From Christensenella sp. UBA2853 (GTDB lineage Bacteria > Bacillota > Clostridia > Christensenellales > Aristaeellaceae), in NCBI GenBank assembly GCA_002350845.1, contig DEFL01000013.1:24749-88748 (forward strand): 64,000 bases of DNA, in the 5' to 3' direction. A program made the position numbers and the translations under genes. The notes under the pieces are model-generated. The model was not told where the DNA came from. It did not search any database and saw only the letters and a list, made by a program, of their open reading frames with translations. How positions within the stretch are numbered: the first letter of the stretch is position 1; every line of letters starts with the position of its first letter. Below are positions 17,018 to 26,426 of this stretch, in pieces.

Positions 17018-19600
17018 ATGCAAACCATTCAAAAGGTTGTCGCCGTGCTCCTGGTCATGATGATCCCGATGACTGCAGTCTGCGGCACAGCTGAAAACAT
17101 GGAAACTCATTTCACTGTTCAGGCGACTGAAAGCAGTGAACCACACTTCACCATAGAAACAGAGGATAAACTGGTCGCAGCATCCGGTTTGTCCGGCAAG
17201 GAATGGGGTAAGCAAGCCAGCGTCCAGAAGGAAGCCGGCCTTTCCCACCCGGTCACAGAGGAAAAACTCAAACAGGCTGCCCCGCATGCACAGGTGTTCC
17301 GTAAAGATGGGAAAATCTATATGATGCAGGATCTCGAGGGACTGGCATCTGTCCGCAACGCAATGGATGCTTACCGTACAGTCTACAGTCTTCTCCCTCT
17401 TCTCCAGGGGGCAGAGGGCACATCCCTGCGGCTCTGGTCGCAGTTGGCCATGGGAACACATCAGGTGTACTCTTTCCAGCAGGTTTTCGAGGGGATGACC
17501 GTTCCCACGAGTACGGCGAAACTTGTTGTCGATCAGCAGGGCCGCCTGACTGCCGTGTTCAGCTCTCTTTCCCCGGTGCTTCCTGAAAGCACAGGTACAT
17601 CCGTCATCACGGCATCCGATGCTGAAGATATTGTCCGCCGGTTTCTGGCATACAATAAGGCAGCTGACAGCGTGATGCCCGCCTATACTACGCGCACCGT
17701 CATCTCTCAGGATGAACACGAAGACGGCGAAGTGCTCCCGGATATTCTCGCGTGGATCGTCTATTCCCATAATCCGCGCTTTCCGGACTGCACGACCGTT
17801 GATCTCCCCTACCTGGCCCATTTTGTCAGTATGGATGGCACTTACCTGCGCTACAGCGCGGTAGCCATCCCTGAAGACCCGGCCCTCAATGCCGGTTACT
17901 CCGCTGCCTACGCCTTTGAATTCATGGAACCAACAGAATGGACCGGTGAGGTCGTAGCAATGGATGGCAGCATCCTTTCCCTCAGTGTGCCCGTCATGCG
18001 GGACACCCGCACCGGTGTATGGTATCTGGCAGACCCCATCCGCAAAATAGCGGTCGGCGAATACAGCGCACTGGCTTTTGGTGACGGCAATATTCAGCTG
18101 GCTGCCCAGACCGACAACACTGCCTGGAATGATGAAGACCTCATCACCTATGCCAATATGATCCGGGTCTGGGATTTCTTTGCAGCGGCCGGATGGCCCG
18201 GACCGGATGGCAACGGCACACCCGTTCTGCTTCTGAGAAACATGTGTACCGAAAACGGCGACCCGATCTACAATGCCGCATATATCGGACAGTGCAGAGG
18301 CTGGCAGTGCTTTGCATACGGCGGAAACGCCTACATCGGACAGGGACTGGATGTCATTGCCCATGAGTTCACGCATTGTCTGACCGACCGGGTCATGAAC
18401 ACCAATCTCTATCAGGATGATATGGGAGCCATCAACGAATCCATGTCCGATATCCTTGGGAACCTCTGTGAAATGCTCTGTGAGAACACCAGGGATCCTG
18501 ATTGGCAGATCGGTGAAAGCACCGGCGTCACGCTGCGTTCCATGCTCAATCCGCATGATCACCAGCAGCCGGAGTATATCTGGGATCTTTACTATGCTCC
18601 GCACACGATCAAACCCAACGACCTGAACGACCGGGGCGGCGTACACGCCAATTCTTCCATTCTGAACTATGTCGCCGCCCATCTGTGTGAGACCTATGGC
18701 ATGTCCCTGGAGGATGCAGGATATCTGTGGATGCATGCTGCATTCGTTCTCACCCCGACAACTGACTTTACGCAGCTGTCTCACGTGCTCCCCTGGGTAC
18801 TGAAGATTTCCGGAAACAGCAGCTTTACAAAAGGTCTGGATCAGCTGATCCAGCATACCCGAATGGCGGAAACCAAAGTCCCGGAGACGCTGCCCGAACA
18901 CCAGCGTATCGTCAGTCTCAAGCTCCCGGATGCGCCTGTTTACAGAGATGGCCAATGGGTGATGTTCGCAATCCAGCTGAATACAGAGAGTATCTCAATT
19001 ATTCTGCAGTCCATTCGCGATCTCGCGGGCCATACCATCCGAATGGATCTGAACAGTGAAGAATACTTCAGCCATCTTTCCAGTCTTCTCCACACATTGC
19101 ACCTGGATGCCTCAAGCATTCTGAATTATCAGCTGTCTGAGTCCGCAATCATGGAATGGCTGGCCAGTCTCTCTGAAGATATCATTACGTATCACACATC
19201 TTGGGAAAGCAATGCGGATCATGAAATCAAACTGATTGTCAAAGACGCACCGACACTGTATGTGATGGCTGGCTATGCTGAGAACAGCGAAGATGTTTCC
19301 GGTCTGGCTGTACTGGTCGGTGACGAATGGTTTGACCCGCTGAACTTTTTAACCAGTGATTCCGAAGCAGCTGAAACGGACGATGCCGGTCTCATCACCC
19401 GCATCTTCTGCAAGCTCTTCGAGCACATCCTGGGCGGTCTCGGGAAAACCGGCTCAGACGCAAAGAGCATCACACTCCCGTCCACTGGACTTGAGAAGGT
19501 TTCCATGCATGAGCCCGCACCCGAAGAAATCGAGTATCTCCCAGAAGATGAGCTGAACTCTGTCGGCTTCCTTCCGCATAACGGAAAGATCGGCCGCTGA
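17018..19600 (+). CDS. Secreted M4 (thermolysin-like) metallopeptidase
   Basis: 860 residues. Signal peptide KVVAVLLVMMIPMTAVCG, then an FTP/PepSY-type propeptide (about 40-290) and a catalytic domain with zinc motif HEFTH (about 449-453), third ligand in GAINESMSDILG (about 472) and transition-state His in GGVHANSS (about 541). This is the canonical M4 arrangement. About 250 residues follow the catalytic domain with no module I recognise, ending in a helix-rich acidic tail. The start is the ATG just before the signal peptide; longer upstream codons encode no hydrophobic core. It stands alone on the plus strand. Confidence 0.92.
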   Translation: MQTIQKVVAVLLVMMIPMTAVCGTAENMETHFTVQATESSEPHFTIETEDKLVAASGLSGKEWGKQASVQKEAGLSHPVTEEKLKQAAPHAQVFRKDGKIYMMQDLEGLASVRNAMDAYRTVYSLLPLLQGAEGTSLRLWSQLAMGTHQVYSFQQVFEGMTVPTSTAKLVVDQQGRLTAVFSSLSPVLPESTGTSVITASDAEDIVRRFLAYNKAADSVMPAYTTRTVISQDEHEDGEVLPDILAWIVYSHNPRFPDCTTVDLPYLAHFVSMDGTYLRYSAVAIPEDPALNAGYSAAYAFEFMEPTEWTGEVVAMDGSILSLSVPVMRDTRTGVWYLADPIRKIAVGEYSALAFGDGNIQLAAQTDNTAWNDEDLITYANMIRVWDFFAAAGWPGPDGNGTPVLLLRNMCTENGDPIYNAAYIGQCRGWQCFAYGGNAYIGQGLDVIAHEFTHCLTDRVMNTNLYQDDMGAINESMSDILGNLCEMLCENTRDPDWQIGESTGVTLRSMLNPHDHQQPEYIWDLYYAPHTIKPNDLNDRGGVHANSSILNYVAAHLCETYGMSLEDAGYLWMHAAFVLTPTTDFTQLSHVLPWVLKISGNSSFTKGLDQLIQHTRMAETKVPETLPEHQRIVSLKLPDAPVYRDGQWVMFAIQLNTESISIILQSIRDLAGHTIRMDLNSEEYFSHLSSLLHTLHLDASSILNYQLSESAIMEWLASLSEDIITYHTSWESNADHEIKLIVKDAPTLYVMAGYAENSEDVSGLAVLVGDEWFDPLNFLTSDSEAAETDDAGLITRIFCKLFEHILGGLGKTGSDAKSITLPSTGLEKVSMHEPAPEEIEYLPEDELNSVGFLPHNGKIGR

Positions 19601-19620
19601 TTCCCGCTCTCTATGAAAGT

Positions 19621-19657
19621 CTGCTGCAGCGCATGCTCTGTCAGCTTGCTGCAGCAG
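19621..19657. repeat. 10-base perfect inverted repeat after the protease gene
   Basis: CTGCTGCAGC at 19621-19630 is repeated inverted at 19648-19657 with a 17-base loop. It lies just upstream of a strong terminator and may be part of the same 3' structure. Confidence 0.5.
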
Positions 19658-19666
19658 CAACGCAAA

Positions 19667-19699
19667 CGCCGCCGGTTTTCCGGCGGCGCTTGTTTTATT
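19667..19699. terminator. Bidirectional Rho-independent terminator
   Basis: Perfect 9-base GC stem (19667-19675 / 19680-19688) with a TTTT loop, followed by CTTGTTTTATTT. It lies between the convergent M4 protease and the membrane-protein gene and can serve both. Confidence 0.85.
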
Positions 19700-20344
19700 T
19701 CAGCGGTTTGTGCTGTCTTTTGGACGGCTTCCGATGCGCAGGATCAGGAATCCGATCAGTGCAAACACTCCAAGCATAACAACAAGGGCATATGCCACGC
19801 CAATCCCCATGCTGCCATATCCGGCCGTTTCCGGCATAAACCCAAACCATCCGGAAGGAGCCCGATAGTTCAGGAACGGATACGGGGCCGGCATTCCATG
19901 CCAGCGAAAGCCAGCAGCGCCAAGGATCAGGATCATGCAGAACCAGACCGTAGGTGGAAGGAGCGCATACAAAAGCCATCTCCGATGCAACTGCACGGGG
20001 CGATCATTCAGGCAGAAGTCGGCCAGCATCATCATCGGCACCAGGACATGCATGCACAGGCTCGCATCATGGTCCTGTCTGTACGCTGCCAGAATCCCGC
20101 CCGGATAGATCGGAGCAAGGACAAGCAGGTAGACAACGAATGTCACCAGAATGGAAACCACCGCGGAGTATTTGAACCCCTTCAGCCTGCCCGGTCCGGC
20201 AATCAGCTGCAGAAGGACCGCAACGGCTGCATAGAGATTGGACAGCTGCGTGAAGAATGTAAAACCGATCGGCCAATGCCACATGCAGATATAGGCATAG
20301 ATGACCATCAAGAGAATCATTGTCTTGGGAAGCCAGTATTTCAT
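19700..20344 (-). CDS. Pr6Pr-like membrane protein
   Basis: 214 residues with about six predicted membrane helices. The opening FTFFTQLSNLYAAVAVLLQL and the later Pro-rich loop NYRAPSGWFGF resemble Pr6Pr/FAR-17a-like integral membrane proteins found in many Firmicutes, whose function is not established. Start chosen at ATG 20344, which has AGGAAGGA five bases upstream; the longer frame to 20560 overlaps the neighbouring gene's terminator. It appears to be a single-gene unit. Confidence 0.75.
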   Translation of the reverse strand: MKYWLPKTMILLMVIYAYICMWHWPIGFTFFTQLSNLYAAVAVLLQLIAGPGRLKGFKYSAVVSILVTFVVYLLVLAPIYPGGILAAYRQDHDASLCMHVLVPMMMLADFCLNDRPVQLHRRWLLYALLPPTVWFCMILILGAAGFRWHGMPAPYPFLNYRAPSGWFGFMPETAGYGSMGIGVAYALVVMLGVFALIGFLILRIGSRPKDSTNR

Positions 20345-20479
20345 ACAATTCCTTCCTGAAGTCCCGCCTGCGTACTCGCAAAAATGCAGGATACAGTGTA
20401 CCACACTTTTCTTTTCTTCTTCAATCCCTGCGCAGGGGCGATTGCCCTCTGCCCATTCAGCTTTCTTCCTGGCGGCAAT

Positions 20480-20524
20480 ACAAAACAGAGCCGGAACGGC
20501 AAAGACTGCCATCCGGGCTCTGCT
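20480..20524 (-). terminator. Terminator of the GH2 / AKR / IlvD unit
   Basis: Stem 20486-20495 / 20512-20522 (CAGAGCCGGA type, one bulge) followed on the minus strand by TTTTG. It lies just after the IlvD/Edd stop at 20544. Confidence 0.7.
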
Positions 20525-20543
20525 TTTCATGATCAAGCGTGAT

Positions 20544-22298
20544 TCACTCATCCTCGTCAAAGGACAGATAGGCCCCTTTCATGGGAGAGGCGGCAAGTTC
20601 TGCAAAAAGCCTGAGTGTCCCGTGTGTATACCGAACCGGTTTGGGTTTCCATTTCTTTCTGCGCTCTTCCAGTACCGCTTCGATCTCCCCGGCGGTTTTT
20701 CTTTCCCCCTGAATGCCCACAATCGCAAGTATCCGCTTTCTGACATCCAGCTGAATCAGGTCTCCCTCCTCAACAAGGGCAATGGGCCCGCCTGCCTGTG
20801 CTTCTGGACTGCAGTGTCCAATCACGGGGCCTGTCGACGCCCCGGAAAAGCGTCCGTCAGTGATCAGTGCAATGCTCTTTCCCAGTTCCCTGTCAGAAGA
20901 TATGGCTTCGGTCGTGTAAAACATTTCAGGCATGCCGGAGCCTTTGGGTCCCTCGTACCGGATGAATACGGCATCCCCCGGATGCACGCGGTGATGCAGA
21001 ACCGCATCAATGCATTCTTCCTCGCTGTCAAATGGACGTGCCCTGAGAATGGCACTGAACATTTCCTCCGGGCACGCGGTATGTTTGATCACTGCGCCTT
21101 CCGGAGCCAGATTGCCCCTGAGCACAGCAATGGAACCATCCGTTCCGATCGCCCTGTGGAAAGGCCGTATGATGTCTTCCCGTGTCAGATTCAGTCCGCG
21201 CTGTGCATTGGCTTTCTCCAGCCCCTGCCTGCATCGCTCATAGTACCCGTTTTCCCGCAGCTCCTCAAGGTTTTCTCCGAGTGTTTTTCCCGTCACTGTT
21301 CTCGCGTCCAGATGCAGCACGTTCCGGATTTCCTCCATCACAGCCGGTACACCGCCTGCATAGCTGAAAAACTCAGCAGGCCACTTCCCTGCCGGACGGA
21401 TATCCAGCAGGTAATGCGCGCCGCGATGCAGACGGTCAAACGTCTCCCCGTCAATCCGGATCCCGAGCTCATGGGCGATCGCCGGCAGATGCAGCAGTGC
21501 GTTGGTCGAACCCGAGATCGCTGCATGGACCAGAATGGCATTTTCAAAGCTGTCGAGCGTGACGATATCGGACGGCCGCATGCCTTCCATCCGGCTGAGC
21601 TGAACAGCCAGTTTTCCTGCATTTTCTGCGGTCTGAAGAATCTCCTGTGACGCTGCAGGCAGAAGAGCACTGCCCGGAAGCGCCAGCCCCAGTGCTTCCG
21701 CCATAATCTGCATGGTTGATGCGGTTCCGATAAAGGAACACGCCCCGCAGCCGGGACAGGCATTCTCCTTTGCCCATTCCAGCGTCTGGTCGTCAATTTC
21801 CCCGCGCTCATACCGTGCAGAATACATGCCCAGCTGTTCAAGTGTCAGCAGTTTCGGACCTGCAGGCATCGTACCGCCTGGCACAAACACTGCAGGAATG
21901 TTGATCCGCGCCATGCCCATGAGATTGCCCGGCAGACCTTTATCGCAGGATGCAATGAAAACGCCGGCATCAAACGGTGTACTGCATGCCTGGATTTCAA
22001 TCATGTTTGCAATCATTTCCCGGCTGGCCAGAGAATAATTGATGCCGTCCGTCCCCTGGCTTTCCCCGTCGCACATATCCGTACAGTAATACCTGGCTCC
22101 AAATCCGCCCGCTTCGGTGATGCCTTTTCTCACAGCGGCCACAAGCCGATCCAGATGTCCGGAACCGGGATGACTGTCACCGAATGTGCTTTCAATGAAG
22201 ATCTGCGGTTTTTCCAGATCTTCCTTTTTCCATCCCGTCCCCAGTCGGAGCGGATCCATTTCAGGCGCCGCTCTGCGCATTTTCTGACTGGTCAGCAC
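20544..22298 (-). CDS. IlvD/Edd-family dehydratase, atypical first Fe-S motif
   Basis: 584 residues, full length for the family of iron-sulfur dehydratases acting on dihydroxy acids or sugar acids. Cluster-ligand motifs SCDKGLPGNLMG and ACPGCGACSFIGTASTM are present, as is the C-terminal serine motif GRFSGASTGPVIGH. The usual N-terminal NPC motif is replaced by DSHPGSGHLD, and a Cys appears instead in TDMCDGESQG. GTG start, GGAGG seven bases upstream. No ilvB/C genes are near; the neighbours are an aldo-keto reductase and a GH2 glycosidase, so a sugar-acid substrate is as likely as branched-chain precursors. Confidence 0.85.
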   Translation of the reverse strand: MLTSQKMRRAAPEMDPLRLGTGWKKEDLEKPQIFIESTFGDSHPGSGHLDRLVAAVRKGITEAGGFGARYYCTDMCDGESQGTDGINYSLASREMIANMIEIQACSTPFDAGVFIASCDKGLPGNLMGMARINIPAVFVPGGTMPAGPKLLTLEQLGMYSARYERGEIDDQTLEWAKENACPGCGACSFIGTASTMQIMAEALGLALPGSALLPAASQEILQTAENAGKLAVQLSRMEGMRPSDIVTLDSFENAILVHAAISGSTNALLHLPAIAHELGIRIDGETFDRLHRGAHYLLDIRPAGKWPAEFFSYAGGVPAVMEEIRNVLHLDARTVTGKTLGENLEELRENGYYERCRQGLEKANAQRGLNLTREDIIRPFHRAIGTDGSIAVLRGNLAPEGAVIKHTACPEEMFSAILRARPFDSEEECIDAVLHHRVHPGDAVFIRYEGPKGSGMPEMFYTTEAISSDRELGKSIALITDGRFSGASTGPVIGHCSPEAQAGGPIALVEEGDLIQLDVRKRILAIVGIQGERKTAGEIEAVLEERRKKWKPKPVRYTHGTLRLFAELAASPMKGAYLSFDEDE

Positions 22299-22342
22299 AC
22301 CAACGCCTCCTTTTCAGGCACGGACATTCGTTCCGCCAATTG

Positions 22343-23476
22343 TCAATCGTTTTCATACAGTGCTGCAAACTCTTTAAGATATTCACGGATCGGCAGATGC
22401 TGCGGGCAGTTTCGTTCGCACTGACCGCACTGTATGCATTCCGACGCCTTCCCGTGATTCATGGAATACCGCTGATAGTACATGTTGGTCTTCTGTCCGG
22501 TCACTGCATGAAGATTCAGCAGTCCAAAATAATCCGGGACAGCGATATTCTTCGGGCACACTTCCGTGCAGTAGCGGCAGTTGGTACACTGCACACGAAT
22601 GGATTTCCTCAGCGCATCGGCTATACGCTCTGTCAGCTCATATTCTGCTGAAGAAAGCGCACAGAAATCTTCCATATACCCTGTATTATCCTTCATCTGT
22701 GCCAGACTGCTCATGCCGCTCAGTACAATCCTGACATGTTCATGGGATGCAGCAAAACGCACAGCCAGGCTCGCAGGTGTTGGCATGGGGTGTCTGCCCT
22801 GATAAAAAGAGGTAAACAGTTCCGATGCCGGTCCCTGGAGCTCAGCGAGCTTTCCGCCCTTGACCGGTTCCATGACAATGACATCTTTCCCATGGCGCAC
22901 CGCTGTCTCATAGCAGCGGCGGGACTGGGCAACAGCACCTTCCCAGTCAAGGTAATTGATCTGAAGCTGAACCACATCCACTTCAGGATGTTCTGTCAGA
23001 ATCCGGTCCAGCGTCTGTGCATCATCGTGGTAGGAAAAACCGATTTTCCGCGCTTTTCCTTCTTCCTTCATCCGGCGTATGAATTCAAAGCCCCCGTAGG
23101 CGGTCGTATTGATATAGCGGTCTCTCCCGATGTTATGAAGAAGATATACGTCAAAGTAATCCACGCCGCATCTTTCCAGCTGTTCGGCAAAATACCGGCT
23201 GTAATCATCTGAAGATTTCACGCGGATAATCGGCATCTTATCCGCAAGCAGAAACTGGTCACGGGGATAGCGTTCCACCACGCATTTGCGCAGCGCCTCT
23301 TCGGATGTCTGCTCATGGTACGGATACGCGGTATCAAAATAGCAGAATCCACGCGAAATAAACAGGTCCACCATTTCTTTGAGCTGTTCCAGATCAATGC
23401 TCTTGGGATCATCCGAATCAAGCAGCGGCAGACGCATCATCCCAAAGCCCAGTTTTTTTATTCCTGAAAACTCCAT
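22343..23476 (-). CDS. Aldo-keto reductase with C-terminal 4Fe-4S ferredoxin domain
   Basis: 377 residues. N-terminal AKR barrel with catalytic Asp and Tyr in FDTAYPYH, Lys in LLADKM and His in YLLHNI. The C-terminus (about 295-365) has two Cys clusters, CTNCRYCTEVCPK and CIQCGQCERNCPQ, typical of Firmicutes AKR-ferredoxin fusions that couple carbonyl reduction to an iron-sulfur relay. GGAG seven bases before the ATG. It lies 44 bases before the IlvD gene and 120 bases after the GH2 gene on the same strand. Confidence 0.93.
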   Translation of the reverse strand: MEFSGIKKLGFGMMRLPLLDSDDPKSIDLEQLKEMVDLFISRGFCYFDTAYPYHEQTSEEALRKCVVERYPRDQFLLADKMPIIRVKSSDDYSRYFAEQLERCGVDYFDVYLLHNIGRDRYINTTAYGGFEFIRRMKEEGKARKIGFSYHDDAQTLDRILTEHPEVDVVQLQINYLDWEGAVAQSRRCYETAVRHGKDVIVMEPVKGGKLAELQGPASELFTSFYQGRHPMPTPASLAVRFAASHEHVRIVLSGMSSLAQMKDNTGYMEDFCALSSAEYELTERIADALRKSIRVQCTNCRYCTEVCPKNIAVPDYFGLLNLHAVTGQKTNMYYQRYSMNHGKASECIQCGQCERNCPQHLPIREYLKEFAALYEND

Positions 23477-23596
23477 TGAATTCTCCTTCTCCGGTCAGCC
23501 CCTGTTCTGCTCTTTGCCGCAGGGGCAGTTCCGGGATCCAACCATTGCCTGCTTCACGCATCCCCCTGTTCCGGGTGATCCATACTGCAGGACTTC

Positions 23597-25972
23597 TCAT
23601 CCGAGTGTAAACGCAACCGTCCGCTCCTCAAACCCTTCCACCCGGATCTTCAGTGTGATCGAACCTTTCTCGTGTCTGGCCCGCAGAATCAGCAGCATAT
23701 GTCCGTTATGCATGGGCATCTGCTGCACATGAAATCCGCTCTCAGACCATGCATTCCCGTTGTCCATCCGGACCTCGCATGCAGCCCCTTCCTTCTCCCA
23801 GCACACCATGCGGTCGTCCAGCTCAAAACGAATGCCGTGGGCATCTTCCAATGTCAGATCAATCAGTGCCACACTGTGCCCGTCTGCAGGAAGTTCTGTC
23901 CTGTCCGTGGACACCGTCAGATGGTCGGCTGTATGCTCTGAATACAGGATGTCTTCTGCCACTTTGAGACCGCAGCGGTAGCCTTCAGCACGAAGTGTGC
24001 CGGGAATATAGGGAAGATGGAAATGCACCATTCCATCCGGATAATCAGCCAGATACGCGGTTCGGACTGTCTGACTGTTCTGATACAGTTTCACCGTATC
24101 ACAGTTGGTCATGGCGGCCACATGAAGCACTTTCTCAAACTGGGTGTATTTCCAGTGCCTGCGCATCTGCGGGAATCCCCACATTCCGCGGCAGCCATCC
24201 CATGGCTCCGTTTCATCATACACGGCCAGTTTCAGCACCGGCTCCTGCGTCCACTGCGAGGTGCAGTACCAGGCCCTTGTCTTGACATCGCCCGTGGAAT
24301 CCAGGAGATCGCCGGTCCACCCGCGCACCGGCCAGAAAGGCGCCTCCCCGAGGTAATCAATGCCTGCCCATACCAGTGAGCCGCACACCCAGTCATGCTT
24401 TTTCGCAATGGCATAAGGTGATTCTTCTTTCAGCGTGACGCTGTCCTGGAACCGGTCATCATGACGGTAATACATGGCGACCTCTGTCCCTAGAATCGGC
24501 TTGCGCATGCCGCTTTCCCGGAGTTTCTCGTAATAATGCTCCATGTAATTGCATGAGAAGACGTCCACAATCTCTGCATACCGCCGGGCTACAGCAAGAC
24601 GCTTTCCAAGCGGTGTTGTATCGTTGTATTCTTTCATGATGAACATGACCAGCACCGCGGTGACGGCCCTTGTGGGGTCCAGCTTTCTTGTCAGGTCACA
24701 CAGTTCTTTCAGGCAGCGGAAAAACTGCTCCGAGTACTGACCGCCGACTTCATTGCCCACGCTCCACAGCACAACGCACGGGTGATTGGCATCCCTGCGG
24801 ATCATGGCTTCCAGATCCTGCTCATGCCACTGTTCATAGAGGGCATCGAAGTACATGCCGCTTCCGATCCATTTGTCGTACACTTCATCCACAACCAGGA
24901 AACCCATTTCGTCACAGAGATCATACATTTCTTCAGCCATGGGATTGTGCGATGCACGGATCGTATTGACGCCCAGCGATTTGAGTGTCTCAAGCCGTCT
25001 TTTCCAGATTTCAAGCGGCACAGCCGCACCGACAGCGCCACCGTCGTGATGCAGATTGACGCCGAACATTTTTGTTTTCACGCCGTTGAGCACAAACCCA
25101 TCTTCCTCGTCAAACACCGCAGACCGAACGCCAAAGCGTACTCTATGTGCATCCAGAACCTGATCCTTTTTGACAAGACAGATCTCCAGCGAATACAAAA
25201 CCGGTGCTTCTGTCGTCCAAAGCAGCGGCTTTTGCATGAGGAAATCAAACAATACTTCTGCATCCGCAGGTTTCTCGTCCGTATAGACGCAATCCCCGCG
25301 GCTGTCCCGGATTTCCATGCGCAGGGATACATCGTGAGATGCATGTTCTACCTCTGCTGTGACCGTGACATGCGCCTGATCGCAGCGAATGCCTTCCACA
25401 TCCGGGACGTCACCCTTTGGGCCATGATTGATGGGTGAAGCCACCACACGAACCCCGTCGTGTGCAATGCGGCATTCGTCCTGCACCAGCAGCCACACAT
25501 TTCTGTAGATGCCCGCACCGGAATACCAGCGGTCGCCGCCATGCCCATACCACTTGCCGTCTGAAGGATCCGTGTTGTCCACGCGCACGGCAAGCACATT
25601 GTCCTCCCCATAGCGCAGTCCCCCGGTCAGATCGCAAAGGAAAGGAACATAGCCATACGGTCTTCCACCCACTTCCTGGTCATTCAGGAATACACTGGAA
25701 AAGTGCTGGACGCCGTCAAACAGCACACGGACCGTTTTCCCCTGCCAGGAGGGATCCGGGGTGAAATGAAGCCGATACACTCCAACCTGCTCACGTGGAA
25801 AGAACCCCTGACTGGGCAGTCCTCCTTTGGTGCGAGGCTGATCAATCTGCCAGTCATGCGGCAAGTCAACCACGTTCCAGTCATCATCCTGAAATGACCT
25901 GTACACAGCCTGCCTATCGTCCGTCAGGCTGAATTTCCATCCATCCGTGAACACAATTCGATTTTTCTCCAT
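23597..25972 (-). CDS. Glycoside hydrolase family 2 (beta-galactosidase-like)
   Basis: 791 residues. An N-terminal jelly-roll sugar-binding domain (1 to ~175), an Ig-like domain (~180-280), a TIM barrel (~285-570) and C-terminal beta-sandwich domains (DUF4982-like, ~590-790). Acid/base Glu408 is in LWSVGNEVGG and the nucleophile Glu497 in ILGTEVAMYY. No signal peptide, so it acts on imported oligosaccharides. The family contains beta-galactosidases, mannosidases and glucuronidases; the exact sugar cannot be fixed. It is the first gene of a probable three-gene unit with the AKR and IlvD/Edd proteins. Confidence 0.92.
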   Translation of the reverse strand: MEKNRIVFTDGWKFSLTDDRQAVYRSFQDDDWNVVDLPHDWQIDQPRTKGGLPSQGFFPREQVGVYRLHFTPDPSWQGKTVRVLFDGVQHFSSVFLNDQEVGGRPYGYVPFLCDLTGGLRYGEDNVLAVRVDNTDPSDGKWYGHGGDRWYSGAGIYRNVWLLVQDECRIAHDGVRVVASPINHGPKGDVPDVEGIRCDQAHVTVTAEVEHASHDVSLRMEIRDSRGDCVYTDEKPADAEVLFDFLMQKPLLWTTEAPVLYSLEICLVKKDQVLDAHRVRFGVRSAVFDEEDGFVLNGVKTKMFGVNLHHDGGAVGAAVPLEIWKRRLETLKSLGVNTIRASHNPMAEEMYDLCDEMGFLVVDEVYDKWIGSGMYFDALYEQWHEQDLEAMIRRDANHPCVVLWSVGNEVGGQYSEQFFRCLKELCDLTRKLDPTRAVTAVLVMFIMKEYNDTTPLGKRLAVARRYAEIVDVFSCNYMEHYYEKLRESGMRKPILGTEVAMYYRHDDRFQDSVTLKEESPYAIAKKHDWVCGSLVWAGIDYLGEAPFWPVRGWTGDLLDSTGDVKTRAWYCTSQWTQEPVLKLAVYDETEPWDGCRGMWGFPQMRRHWKYTQFEKVLHVAAMTNCDTVKLYQNSQTVRTAYLADYPDGMVHFHLPYIPGTLRAEGYRCGLKVAEDILYSEHTADHLTVSTDRTELPADGHSVALIDLTLEDAHGIRFELDDRMVCWEKEGAACEVRMDNGNAWSESGFHVQQMPMHNGHMLLILRARHEKGSITLKIRVEGFEERTVAFTLG

Positions 25973-26098
25973 GAGTCATCCCCTGCCTTCCTTATGCTGT
26001 GAAACCTCTGATTTCCTGACTTTGTGGTGCCTGAGGCATCTCCACTGCGCATTCCCGCAGATTGCTTTTCTCACTGAAGAACCTTTTCAATTCGATTC

Positions 26099-26127
26099 AT
26101 TGTAAGAAAAAAGGCATGCGAAAACAA
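26099..26127 (-). promoter_or_regulatory. Candidate promoter for the GH2 unit
   Basis: Minus-strand TTGTTT (26122-26127) and TACAAT (26099-26104), 17-base spacer. The -35 is weak. It sits in the 25973-26426 gap between divergent genes, which otherwise holds only the rightward promoter at 26221. Confidence 0.45.
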
Positions 26128-26220
26128 GAGACACAAATCACCGTTTTCGTCCTGCCCTGAACAATCGCCCGATGAGCCGTATCCCGCACGCTCTTTACCA
26201 GGCATTTCTCTGTGTGTGCC

Positions 26221-26250
26221 TTGCAATCAAAGGGCACATGGCTATATAAT
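26221..26250 (+). promoter_or_regulatory. Promoter of the orphan SpoIIE phosphatase
   Basis: TTGCAA (26221-26226) and a perfect TATAAT (26245-26250) with an 18-base spacer. The leader to the start codon is about 170 bases. Confidence 0.72.
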
Positions 26251-26426
26251 ACTTTAGAACAGATATTTGTGCATCTTTTTTTGCGTTATTGGCATATCAT
26301 CTGTCCGATATGCAGCATTCTGCAACTGCAGCCAGTGCTCCGGATGTCTGGACAATACAGATCGATGCTTTTCTGTGCGTGATGCGTTTCCCGGGGAATT
26401 GATCAAAGAGAAAGTGAGGCCATGTG

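Noticed and set aside
16985..18955. 656-codon open frame antisense to the M4 protease
   Set aside because: No ribosome site, no recognised motif; it mirrors the codon bias of the clear protease gene on the other strand.
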